A program made the translations under genes and the position numbers. A stretch of DNA of 14,642 nt from Planctomycetota bacterium (GTDB taxonomy: Bacteria; Planctomycetota; Phycisphaerae; Sedimentisphaerales; Anaerobacaceae). The notes below the pieces were generated by a model, which was not told where the DNA came from, did no database searches, and saw only the letters and a list, made by a program, of their open reading frames with translations. Positions 6,488-13,592 of this stretch are shown here, in pieces (position 1 is the first letter of the stretch; every line of letters starts with the position of its first letter). The stretch lies in NCBI GenBank assembly GCA_026386835.1, contig JAPLMV010000013.1, forward strand, positions 1 to 14,642, read 5' to 3'.

Positions 6488-6982
6488 TTCTGCCAGTATA
6501 ACAAGTTTCCATTGCTTCTTCAATACTCACACAATTTTTTGCATTTCACTTAGCTATAGTCACTCATCATTTTAATTGAATAATTCTGCCTTGTTACACC
6601 TCTAAAATTCACAATAACCAAAACTCACCTTTTTGTCAATCCTTGTATTTTCCGCATCTTCATCTTAAATTGGCAATTGGAAATCGGAATTTGAAAATCT
6701 CTTTATTACCGTTTCACCGTTCAACCGTTAAACCGTCTTCCCGTCCAACCCCGCGATACAAGATACGAGATACGAGCGACGAGATACGACTTCGGCCATT
6801 CGCGCAGGTATCCAAAAGGCAAAAACGAAAATTCTAAAAAAATTTTCACCATTTTTAACTCCTTATTTTACAACAAGTTATGACTTTTATTCGTGAACTT
6901 CGTGCCTTCGTGGTGAGTCTTTTTTCGACCAAACGCGCAGCTTCGCCCCATTGTAGAGGACGCTGTTTTTCTGTCCCCGTGG

Positions 6983-7001
6983 CACGGGCGTCCCGCCCGT
7001 G
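6983..7001. repeat. GC-rich perfect hairpin repeat
   Basis: CACGGGCG and CGCCCGTG are perfect 8-bp complements around a 3-nt loop (TCC). Read through on the minus strand it would encode G-R-D-A-R-A-T-G, a string that appears in many spurious annotated proteins, which points to a widely dispersed DNA repeat rather than a gene. Confidence 0.65.
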
Positions 7002-7059
7002 AAAACACAGCAGTGTTTTGATTTTGAGTCGTGATTTATGAGTTACAGAAAATCTGTGT

Positions 7060-7179
7060 TTTTTGCTCGGCTTAAACAAAGAAGCTCGTGCCTTTCGGGA
7101 TTCTGCGAGCCAGGCAAAAGGGCATCGCAGATGCTTGCATCGAGAATGCCCTTTACCGAGAACGCATGCCGAGCAAAAA
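7060..7179. repeat. 120-bp branched inverted-repeat structure
   Basis: An outer perfect 12-bp stem, TTTTTGCTCGGC (7060-7071) with GCCGAGCAAAAA (7168-7179), encloses two inner hairpins. The first is GCTCG/CGAGC (7084-7088/7106-7110). The second is AAAGGGCAT/ATGCCCTTT (7117-7125/7146-7154), capped by GATG-CTTG-CATC (7130-7141). Together they would form a three-way junction in DNA or RNA. It could be a small non-autonomous mobile element, a structured RNA or a repeat. No flanking target duplication was recognised. Confidence 0.55.
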
Positions 7180-7463
7180 CAGTGTTAATCTGCCTGCGGC
7201 TTAGCCGTGAAATCCGTGTCAAAAAAATCTCTGTGTTCTCTGTGTCCTCGGTGGCTACAAAAAAAATATCTCTGTGGCTGTACGTTCAATCAAAAAAAAC
7301 AAATTATGCAAAACAAACCCAATTTCCAAAATGCCCAAAAATGTTTTAAACTTAGTAAATACAAAGGATTACAACAAACTATGAGATGTGGACTATTATA
7401 CAAAACAAACCCAATCAAACCCAATTTCAGTAATGGCAGGGGTACCCCTCTGTACGCAATCTT

Positions 7464-7937
7464 TCAGTTTTCTGCGAGTTTATCCCTTATGGCAGCCAGG
7501 CGAATATCGGGGACGGTGCTTTGGGCGATAGCAGCCAGGGCGTACTGTGCATTGTCGAAACAGACGTCCTTATCGATGCGCAAGGTAACAATCTTCTTAT
7601 TGAGGGGCAAATTTTTTGACTGAGCATCTATCAATTCAGTGAGCTTTTTGGTTATATCCTGGTTATTCGAGGCGGAGATTTTTTCGGCTCCGACGGCATA
7701 GTCGATTTTGTCATCGGCTGATTTCATAACCGTGACTGTAATAGCATCCGGGTTATCCTGCGGCTGGTTTTGAGCAAAATTGCAGTTGTCGGGGACGTTT
7801 ACGGGGAAATTTTCGGTATCCACGAACTGGCAGACAAGCGAAAAAAATATAATAAGCTGGAATAAAATATCTATTACAGGTATTACATTCAGCGACTTTT
7901 GGCGGCTCTGGTATGGTTTGCTGAATTTAAAGGGCAT
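7464..7937 (-). CDS. ExbD/TolR family proton-channel protein
   Basis: 157 residues from the ATG at 7937. An earlier in-frame start exists, but AGGAAG lies about 8 bases before this ATG and the protein begins like other ExbD proteins. One membrane helix (about residues 16-38) contains the family's key acidic residue, Asp-23 in V-I-P-V-I-D-I-L-F, which carries protons in ExbD/TolR. A periplasmic domain of about 115 residues follows. The start overlaps the ExbB gene by 11 bp, a strong sign of translational coupling. With ExbB it should form the inner-membrane motor powered by the proton gradient. It is the last gene of the rarA-to-exbD run, and the repeat cluster follows it. Confidence 0.88.
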   Translation of the reverse strand: MPFKFSKPYQSRQKSLNVIPVIDILFQLIIFFSLVCQFVDTENFPVNVPDNCNFAQNQPQDNPDAITVTVMKSADDKIDYAVGAEKISASNNQDITKKLTELIDAQSKNLPLNKKIVTLRIDKDVCFDNAQYALAAIAQSTVPDIRLAAIRDKLAEN

Positions 7938-8742
7938 ATAAATCTTCCTGTTTTTCCGATGGTATATTGACAATCGACGGTCTGGGTCTGGGTTGGCGGA
8001 CTTTGTTTTCCGATATGAAGATATCAGCTATCTGGGCAAGGAGTTTTTCAGTTTCTGTGACGGCGTTTCCGGCGAGCGTTTCAATTCGGTTTTGAAAGGC
8101 GCCATGAATGGTTAAAGCAGGTATTGCAATCAAAAGGCCCCAGAAGGTCGTTACCAGGGCGATGGAGATTCCGCCGGCGAGTTGAGCGGAGTGGGGCTGG
8201 CCGCCGGCGAGAGCGAGTGCGTTAAACATTTTTATTATGCCCAGGACCGTTCCGAAGAGACCAACCATTGGGGCGACGTTACCGATTAAATTCATCCATT
8301 CAATTTTGCGAAATAGTGTCAGTGTCTGTTCCTGGATGGATTCCGCAATAAGACTTTTCATTCGAAACCAGTCGCCTGCCCCCTGGGAAGCGGCCTTTAT
8401 GACGGCGGTAGTGACGAAGTCTTTGCTGTCGTCGAGTCGTTGGGGCAATTGTTCAGGGCCGAAATCCTGCCAAATTTCAATAATTTTTCGGGCGGCATCC
8501 GGAGGCAGGAGTACTTTTCTGCGGATGGTCAGGGCGTACTCGGTAGCAAGATAAACAGTAATAAGAGACATCGGCAGGAGTACGAACCAGACGATAACAC
8601 CGCCAGAAGTGACGAACTGATAAAATAATGTCTGAGTCTTTCCATCGCCGGAGCTGGAATGAATCATAACAAATAAGCCGGCTAATAAAACAGTCAGCGA
8701 TATCGCGAGAAAAGCAATTTTCAACAGTAAATTTTTATTCAT
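7927..8742 (-). CDS. ExbB/TolQ/MotA family motor protein
   Basis: 271 residues with an N-terminal hydrophobic helix (about 7-26) and three further membrane helices (about 47-70, 151-173, 191-215). The last two carry the MotA/TolQ/ExbB signature: N-V-A-P-M-V-G-L-F-G-T-V-L-G around 154-167, and G-I-S-I-A-L-V-T-T-F-W-G around 191-202, where Thr residues line the proton path. Its ATG lies 30 bp after the stop of the vWA gene, and ExbD overlaps its end. It is expected to assemble as a pentamer around ExbD helices in the inner membrane. Given the neighbour, its likely client is the vWA protein and not a normal TonB or TolA, neither of which is in the window. Confidence 0.9.
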   Translation of the reverse strand: MNKNLLLKIAFLAISLTVLLAGLFVMIHSSSGDGKTQTLFYQFVTSGGVIVWFVLLPMSLITVYLATEYALTIRRKVLLPPDAARKIIEIWQDFGPEQLPQRLDDSKDFVTTAVIKAASQGAGDWFRMKSLIAESIQEQTLTLFRKIEWMNLIGNVAPMVGLFGTVLGIIKMFNALALAGGQPHSAQLAGGISIALVTTFWGLLIAIPALTIHGAFQNRIETLAGNAVTETEKLLAQIADIFISENKVRQPRPRPSIVNIPSEKQEDLYAL

Positions 8743-8772
8743 TGTTGTAACCAGTGTTCGGTATATATTTTT

Positions 8773-9759
8773 TTACTTGTTTCCATTATTCCAATTGTAG
8801 CCATCTGAAACAAGAACAAAATCGCCGCCGGTCTGCTTTGCTATTGTTTCAAGGAGCTGCCGGTCACCGGTCTGCGGCCAGAATCCTATGGTATTTACCT
8901 TAACAGGGGCGGCGGTTTCTTTGAGGGCGGCGGTTAGTTTTTGGGAAAACAACTGTGCATCCCGAGAGGTCAATTCGAAACCATCAGTGAGAAAGTAGAC
9001 GACCGATGGTGCGCCTGTATGCGAGTCGCGAATCTGCATGACTTTTTCCATAGCTGCCATAGCGTTGGTCGTTCCTGCAGGCTGGACAGAATCGATAAAG
9101 CTAAATGCTTCGGATTTATTCTGTTTTGTTGCGCGGATGAGTTTGCCGTCGCCGAATTCAATGAGGCGGTTCCCGCTGAAAAAGATGATATAAAAGTACT
9201 GGTCCGGCTGGAGGGCTGAAATCGAATCTTTTAGTTTCTGCTGAACGCGGTTGAATATGCCCTGCATACTTCCCGAGCAATCGACCACATAGCATATTTT
9301 TCGTTCGCCGGTCGAATTTACGAAAAATTCGGTGCCTTTTGCCTGGATTTGCCCGGCCGTCAATGAAAGGGGGTTTTGTGCAACGGAAGGTCTTGCAAAA
9401 TCAGCGATATTTTGCGAGGCCTGTTTTGAGGCGGTGAAAACGCTGTTTGACGGCGATATTTTGTCTATAATATTTTCTGCGGGCCGGCGTTCAATAGAGC
9501 TTGCCGGTTTTTGTTCAGAGGATGTAATTTTGGGTTTTGGTATTACGGGGGCGGATTCGATAAATTCCTTTATCCTGCTGACTTTTGCAGATGGTATGGG
9601 CAGCTGGCGGTTATTGTCAACAGCGGGCTGTGCAAACTTAACAAAGGCAAAGACGGAAAATACCGCAGCATGCACGCCTATTGAGACCATCCATGCCCAG
9701 AATGTTATACTGCCTCTGCGGGCGGCATTGGCCGTTTTGGGGTTGTTGGGCACTTTCAA
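8773..9759 (-). CDS. vWA-domain protein with TonB-like membrane anchor
   Basis: 328 residues. After a short basic N-terminus there is one membrane helix (about 18-42) holding S-I-G-V-H, Ser-26 to His-30. This is the S-x-x-x-H pattern that TonB uses to couple to ExbB/ExbD. A Pro/Lys/Ser-rich linker (about 44-140) follows, then a von Willebrand A domain (about 153-325). Its metal site is complete: D-C-S-G-S (Asp-160, Ser-162, Ser-164), Thr at 230-231 and T-D-G with Asp-259. Topology should be N-in, with the vWA domain in the periplasm. The start is TTG at 9759, with GGAG 8 bases ahead, 18 bp after the L,D-transpeptidase gene. The TonB resemblance is short, and coupling to the downstream ExbB/ExbD is inferred from motif plus position. 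Confidence 0.85.
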   Translation of the reverse strand: MKVPNNPKTANAARRGSITFWAWMVSIGVHAAVFSVFAFVKFAQPAVDNNRQLPIPSAKVSRIKEFIESAPVIPKPKITSSEQKPASSIERRPAENIIDKISPSNSVFTASKQASQNIADFARPSVAQNPLSLTAGQIQAKGTEFFVNSTGERKICYVVDCSGSMQGIFNRVQQKLKDSISALQPDQYFYIIFFSGNRLIEFGDGKLIRATKQNKSEAFSFIDSVQPAGTTNAMAAMEKVMQIRDSHTGAPSVVYFLTDGFELTSRDAQLFSQKLTAALKETAAPVKVNTIGFWPQTGDRQLLETIAKQTGGDFVLVSDGYNWNNGNK

Positions 9760-9777
9760 AAAAATACTCCGTTATTT

Positions 9778-10842
9778 TTAGTCGACAACTTTAACCTGCG
9801 AGAAGGCCGGCATCATCAGGTTATAGACCAGTATCGCATCACCGTTATGCAGACGAACACATCCTCTCGATGCGGCAGCACCTATCTCCTGCGGGTCTTT
9901 TGTGCCGTGGATTGCAAAGCCGGTTCTGCCTTTAGCTTCGCCTTCAATTCCTTCGAGTCCTATCCATCTCGAACCGAGGGGGTAATCGGGGTCTTCGGCA
10001 TGATATACCTTTCCGGTATCCGGGTCTGTCCATGTTGGTGCTATAAGTTTTCCGTCTGATTTCACAAGCCAAAGGCCTGTTGGGGTTTCTTTTCCTGCCT
10101 TGCCAATTCCGACTTTAAAACTTCGCACGAACATATTCTGCTGAAGATACAAATCCATCGTGAAAGCTGAGCGGTAAATCCTTGCATGGAATGGGCCCTT
10201 AATGACCTTAATCATTTCACCGGCCTGTAATGCTTCTGGGCGTGCTATGCTGTTAATCTGCATAATAATTTCATAGGGGACTTTGAATTCGGCGCTGATA
10301 GTGGCAAGTGAATCGCCTGGCTTAACCTTATAACTGGCGCAAAAAGTATCCTGTGGGAAAATAGTCCTGCTGAACAGCCACTTTTCTGAAAGCTGTGAAA
10401 GCTGATCTTTTACAAGTGTTCGCTGCTGTGAGTTCATCGGCATAGACAATATATCATTTAGCCGGTCTCGTGCTTCAACAATTTGCGGCGGCTGGGAATT
10501 GACAAGTGCAACGGCCTGGTCAATGAGCTTGGCGGTTTGTGCGTTTGGCTCAGCGAGGTCTTTTGCCATTCCCGGCAGGCTTGCTTCGGTTACAGCGGGC
10601 TTTTCGGCGGGTAACGGAGAGACAGGCGGTGCTTCCTTCTTTTGGGCTGTTGCCGGCGGCGGATTTTTTGCTGGTGCTTGAGCGGCAGTTTCGGGCGGTA
10701 TCACTGTATCTGCATTGGGGACATAATATTTTATCCGGTATACATAATACGAGATACCGACAATGAGTAATGCTAAAATGAGGTAAGTCCACGGGCCTTT
10801 GCTTTTTGGTCTGCCATAAGTATTTCCATTATATATCGCCAT
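9778..10842 (-). CDS. LysM-L,D-transpeptidase (YkuD family)
   Basis: 354 residues. An N-terminal membrane anchor (about 18-36) is followed by a Pro/Ala-rich linker (about 42-90) and a helical region (about 100-160). Next come a LysM peptidoglycan-binding domain (about 170-214, Y-K-V-K-P-G-D-S-L) and a YkuD catalytic domain (about 218-353) with I-H-G at 311-313 and S-R-G-C-V-R at 325-330, in which Cys-328 is the nucleophile and His-312 the catalytic base. YkuD enzymes make 3-3 peptidoglycan cross-links or attach proteins to peptidoglycan, in the periplasm. AAGGAGAT precedes the ATG, which is one base after the stop of the folate gene, so the two are co-translated from one mRNA. It comes immediately before the vWA/ExbB/ExbD genes. 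Confidence 0.92.
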   Translation of the reverse strand: MAIYNGNTYGRPKSKGPWTYLILALLIVGISYYVYRIKYYVPNADTVIPPETAAQAPAKNPPPATAQKKEAPPVSPLPAEKPAVTEASLPGMAKDLAEPNAQTAKLIDQAVALVNSQPPQIVEARDRLNDILSMPMNSQQRTLVKDQLSQLSEKWLFSRTIFPQDTFCASYKVKPGDSLATISAEFKVPYEIIMQINSIARPEALQAGEMIKVIKGPFHARIYRSAFTMDLYLQQNMFVRSFKVGIGKAGKETPTGLWLVKSDGKLIAPTWTDPDTGKVYHAEDPDYPLGSRWIGLEGIEGEAKGRTGFAIHGTKDPQEIGAAASRGCVRLHNGDAILVYNLMMPAFSQVKVVD

Positions 10843-10843
10843 T

Positions 10844-11461
10844 TTAATCTCCTTTTTCCCGACGGTTTAAATCAGGATTAAAATAAATCACCTTGTTATC
10901 CGTAACTAAAAGATCGACCTGTTTATCATGGTCACCTGCCGGTATTGAATCAAGTACCTGCTCGGCAAATACAAAGGCGCATTTGGCAGCCCTGAGTTTT
11001 TCATTTGCGAAAAATCTGTCGTAGTAAGAACCGCCCCGCCCAAGGCGGTTTCCTTTTTTGTCCACGCCAAGTGCCGGCGTAACGACCAAATCAATATCTT
11101 CAAAAGGCATAGGCGTACCTGTTGTGGGGTTTCTCAGGCCAGCAACCTCGGTTGAAAAACCTGTTTCGAGAGAATTTATCAGCACCGGTATCATGTGTCT
11201 CTGCTGCCAGGAAATTTTCGGCACCACAACTATCTTTCCGAGCTGCCAGGCACAAAGTATGGCATCGGAGGTGTCGGTCTCGTGCGGGAGGGACAAATAC
11301 ATCATAATTACCGAGGCATTTTGAAATTGCGGTGTCGAAATCAGGTTGCGGCAGGCTTTTTTGCTTTTTTCGGCACGCTGCTTTTCCGGTATCTCGAGCA
11401 GACGCTTTTGCAGCTTCGCTCGGAGTTGGTCTTTATCAATTTTTATTGTTGTGTCGTTCGT
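10844..11461 (-). CDS. 5-formyltetrahydrofolate cyclo-ligase, start codon unclear
   Basis: This enzyme converts 5-formyl-THF to 5,10-methenyl-THF using ATP (cytosol, one-carbon metabolism). The C-terminal half carries the hallmark G-N-R-L-G-R-G-G-S-Y-Y-D-R-F. The first ATG is at 11305, but homologous sequence continues upstream in frame (I-D-K-D-Q-L-R-A-K-L-Q-K-R), giving about 200-205 residues, the normal family length. No ATG, GTG or TTG exists in that frame before the stop at 11482. The call uses ACG at 11461, which has AAGGAG at 8 bases. ATA at 11446 or ATT at 11440 are alternatives. A sequencing error or frameshift could also explain this, since an ATG at 11478 opens a short ORF in another frame. 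It is 49 bp after rarA. Confidence 0.8.
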   Translation of the reverse strand, partial: TNDTTIKIDKDQLRAKLQKRLLEIPEKQRAEKSKKACRNLISTPQFQNASVIMMYLSLPHETDTSDAILCAWQLGKIVVVPKISWQQRHMIPVLINSLETGFSTEVAGLRNPTTGTPMPFEDIDLVVTPALGVDKKGNRLGRGGSYYDRFFANEKLRAAKCAFVFAEQVLDSIPAGDHDKQVDLLVTDNKVIYFNPDLNRREKGD

Positions 11462-11478
11462 AGCCGGTACTCCTTCAT
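11443..11478 (-). other. 11-codon ORF at the start of the folate gene
   Basis: ATG at 11478, with AGGAAAG ahead, opens Met-Lys-Glu-Tyr-Arg-Leu-Arg-Thr-Thr-Gln-Gln then TAA. It overlaps the 5' end of the cyclo-ligase gene in a different frame. It could be a leader peptide, or the real N-terminus displaced by one missing or extra base. Confidence 0.35.
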
Positions 11479-11510
11479 TTTATTGGACTTTCCTATTCGG
11501 TTTTACGCCA

Positions 11511-12878
11511 TTATTTCCTATTTTGTATCAAGGTTTGGAGCTTTTGTAAATATTGCTTAATATTTTTTTCGTAGCCGCTGTCTTTTGGGTCATAATATTT
11601 TTTGCGAACCTGGCCCGGCAGATATTCCTGCGGCACAAAACCACCCTCAAAATCGTGCGGATATTTATAATCCGCACCAATGCCCGTTTTTTTGGCCGCC
11701 TGGTAGTGGCTATCCTTCAGGTGCTTAGGCACAGGTATTGTCGGCTGAGTTTTTACGTCGGCAACCGCATTCCAGACAGCCGAAGACGAGGCATTTGATT
11801 TTGGCGCACAGGCGACATACAAGGCGGCCTGCGCCAAAGGCAATTGCGCTTCCGGAAAACCCACAAATTCCGATATTTGAACAGCAGCAGAGGCCAGTAC
11901 CGTTGCCATAGGGTCTGCGTTACCAACATCTTCGGCGGCACAAACGGCTATTCGCCTGGCGATAAAACGGGGGTCTTCACCGCCTGCAATCAATCGGGCA
12001 AGCCAGTAAACGGTCGCATCGGGGTCGCTGCCCCGCATGCTTTTCTGAAACGCACTTGCCAAATCATAATGCGTATCGCCGGTTCCATCGTAATAAATCG
12101 TCTTTTGCTGGATTGATTCTTTAGCGGTATCAAGGCCGAATTTGATTTTATTTTGCCCTCCAATGGCCTGTCCCTTAGGGGCCTGGGACAATACGCCCAC
12201 CTCCAGTGCCGTTAATGCCCTTCTCGCATCTCCATCGCTCATTACCGCCAAAAATTGTAATGCCTTATCGTCTGTTTCGATATCGAATTTGCCCAGTCCT
12301 CGCTCTTTATCACTTATGGCTGCCTTTAATAACTGCAAAATGTCATCTTCGCCCAGGGGCTCAAAATTAAATACGGTGCTGCGTGAAATCAGCGGCGAAT
12401 TGATTGCGAAAAATGGATTCTCTGTCGTGGCGCCTATGAGGATTAAAACCCCTTCTTCGACGTCATCGAGCAAGACATCCTGCTGAGCACGGTTGAAACG
12501 ATGTATTTCATCGATGAAAAGCACGGTGCGTTCGCCGGCGGCTGCGAGCCGGTCCCTGGCAGAAGCGATTATCTGCCTGATATCGTTGACAGTTGCGGCT
12601 GGGGCACTTAGGTAGTGGAACTTTTCCTTTGTGTAATTGGCAATTACCATTGCCAGCGAGGTTTTGCCGACGCCGGGCGGGCCGTAAAAAATCAAACTGC
12701 TGAGCTTGTCGGCTGCAAGCATCCTTTTGAGCAGCTTGCCTGGCCCGAGAAAATGTTTCTGCCCGATGAATTCATCGATGGTTCTGGGCCTCATCCGCAC
12801 AGCCAGCGGCGCCGCTGACTGCATGTTAGTTTTTTCCGACCGGCTGAATAATGTTTTATTACCCTGTTCCTCAATCAT
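11511..12878 (-). CDS. rarA: Replication-associated recombination protein A (RarA/MgsA, AAA+)
   Basis: 455 residues from the ATG at 12878. The frame also allows a TTG at 12905, but the -10 element overlaps that segment, so the shorter start is preferred; a later ATG at 12824 is the alternative. Residue numbers here count from the TTG: P-L-A-x-R-M-R-P-R-T (33-42), Walker A G-P-P-G-V-G-K-T (75-82), Walker B L-F-I-D-E-I-H (129-135), sensor 1 G-A-T-T-E-N (158-163), S-R-S with arginine finger 175, and sensor 2 G-D-A-R-R-A-L (225-231). RarA is a cytosolic tetrameric ATPase that acts at stalled replication forks with SSB. Length is close to the E. coli protein. It leads the operon-like run of six genes. 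Confidence 0.95.
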   Translation of the reverse strand: MIEEQGNKTLFSRSEKTNMQSAAPLAVRMRPRTIDEFIGQKHFLGPGKLLKRMLAADKLSSLIFYGPPGVGKTSLAMVIANYTKEKFHYLSAPAATVNDIRQIIASARDRLAAAGERTVLFIDEIHRFNRAQQDVLLDDVEEGVLILIGATTENPFFAINSPLISRSTVFNFEPLGEDDILQLLKAAISDKERGLGKFDIETDDKALQFLAVMSDGDARRALTALEVGVLSQAPKGQAIGGQNKIKFGLDTAKESIQQKTIYYDGTGDTHYDLASAFQKSMRGSDPDATVYWLARLIAGGEDPRFIARRIAVCAAEDVGNADPMATVLASAAVQISEFVGFPEAQLPLAQAALYVACAPKSNASSSAVWNAVADVKTQPTIPVPKHLKDSHYQAAKKTGIGADYKYPHDFEGGFVPQEYLPGQVRKKYYDPKDSGYEKNIKQYLQKLQTLIQNRK

Positions 12879-12885
12879 CGGCTGT

Positions 12886-12891
12886 ATTATA
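12886..12891 (-). promoter_or_regulatory. -10 element of rarA
   Basis: On the minus strand this is a perfect TATAAT. With a start about 7 bases downstream, transcription would begin around 12879, next to the ATG at 12878, implying a leaderless or nearly leaderless mRNA. If ATG 12824 is used, the leader is about 55 nt. The -35 region is AT-rich with only a poor match. Confidence 0.5.
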
Positions 12892-13032
12892 ACGGCTGGA
12901 CGCAAAAAATGAAAAATAAAACATAAAAGTTGTTGAAAGGCAAATTTTAATCTGACTTAAGGCGGGCTGGAGTTTATTGCTTTATGCTGCCAGGATATCC
13001 AGTAATAATATAACTGTCCCCTGTTTTCAATA

Positions 13033-13410
13033 TTATAATTGACCTTGAGCAGAGACTTTTGACAAAAAGCGAAAAATTATTTGCGCTATTGAAAATGTGA
13101 GTATGCAGAATATCACGGTATGAAAAACAATCGCGGGGATGTCAAAATCTAAGCTTGCAAAAAGTATCGTAGCAAGTGTAGATAAAAGGAGACAATAAAA
13201 TCCGATGTTGGGCTTAAAAAAATATAGAATTGCCGATACTGTTGCTGCAAAGCAAACAGCTTGCTTTCTCCAAGGAACATAAAGGCTTGAAGCAATTAAA
13301 TCCTGATGCAAGTAGTATATAGAGTAAATCCCGCAAACACCACTATAATAAGCTGCTAATAAATAAATATACCATTTACCAAACCAGTTTTTTGAATGTG
13401 ATGTTAGCAT
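13033..13410 (-). CDS. Four-helix membrane protein, unknown function
   Basis: 125 residues from the ATG at 13410. An in-frame ATG exists seven codons earlier, but AAGGGG lies about 8 bases before 13410, which favours the later start. Four hydrophobic segments are visible, at about 12-34, 50-64, 69-87 and 93-114, with little sequence outside them. This is an inner-membrane protein with no recognisable active-site motif. It lies downstream of the C39-like/DUF1573 gene with its own promoter between them. I do not recognise the family. MauE/DoxX-like proteins have a similar four-helix layout, but their cysteine motif is not seen here. Confidence 0.7.
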   Translation of the reverse strand: MLTSHSKNWFGKWYIYLLAAYYSGVCGIYSIYYLHQDLIASSLYVPWRKQAVCFAATVSAILYFFKPNIGFYCLLLSTLATILFASLDFDIPAIVFHTVIFCILTFSIAQIIFRFLSKVSAQGQL

Positions 13411-13529
13411 AATGTTTCCCCTTAAAACCATTTTAATAATACATAGTCGAAAATTTTCCCATAACTTAAGAAACCTGCACTTTCAACATTTAAAACTCGC
13501 ACAATGCCAGTCCCGATAGCCAAGCAAAA

Positions 13530-13557
13530 GTATTATTCGAATAACAAGGATTGTCAA
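13530..13557 (-). promoter_or_regulatory. Promoter of the four-helix membrane protein
   Basis: On the minus strand, a perfect TTGACA (13557-13552) is followed after 16 bp by TAATAC (13535-13530). The predicted leader to the ATG at 13410 is about 110 nt. Confidence 0.55.
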
Positions 13558-13592
13558 GCATTTTTTTTAGTATTTTTTGGGACGATCCCCCA

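Larger units (their letters stand above)
6640..7430. repeat. Gene-free cluster of interspersed repeat fragments
   Basis: No credible gene is seen between about 6488 and 7463. The stretch is a patchwork. An A+T-rich 'aattggcaattgg' fragment lies at about 6665-6701. 'ccgttcaa/ccgttaaa' units are at about 6714-6735, and GATACGA-like units at 6755-6790. A 'cgtgccttcgtggtga' fragment is at about 6892-6918, with a related 'ctctgtgtcctcggtggct' fragment at about 7228-7256. A GC-rich hairpin is at 6983-7001. A 15-bp direct repeat CAAAACAAACCCAAT is at 7309-7323 and 7401-7415. I recognise this style from spacer sequences of uncultivated planctomycetes; that is recall, not a search result. Confidence 0.65.

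Noticed and set aside
6714..6790. Possible CRISPR array
   Set aside because: The repeated units are only 7-9 bp, directly tandem, without unique spacers of constant length, and no cas genes are present.
6643..6837. Plus-strand ORF of 64 codons
   Set aside because: It translates the 'aattggcaattgg', 'ccgttcaa' and GATACGA repeat units. There is no ribosome binding site or recognisable domain.
6855..7079. Minus-strand ORF of 74 codons in the repeat cluster
   Set aside because: Its most protein-like part (H-G-R-D-A-R-A-T-G) is a translation of the 6983-7001 hairpin repeat. There is no ribosome binding site and no neighbours to support it.
7439..7450. AGGGGTACCCCT palindrome as exbD terminator
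   Set aside because: It is a perfect 12-bp palindrome with no loop and no T-run in the direction of transcription.
7038..7623. Two overlapping plus-strand ORFs of 103 and 138 codons
   Set aside because: They translate the branched repeat and the CAAAACAAACCCAAT units, and the second runs antisense into ExbD. Strings such as A-K-Q-T-Q-F are typical of repeat-derived false calls.
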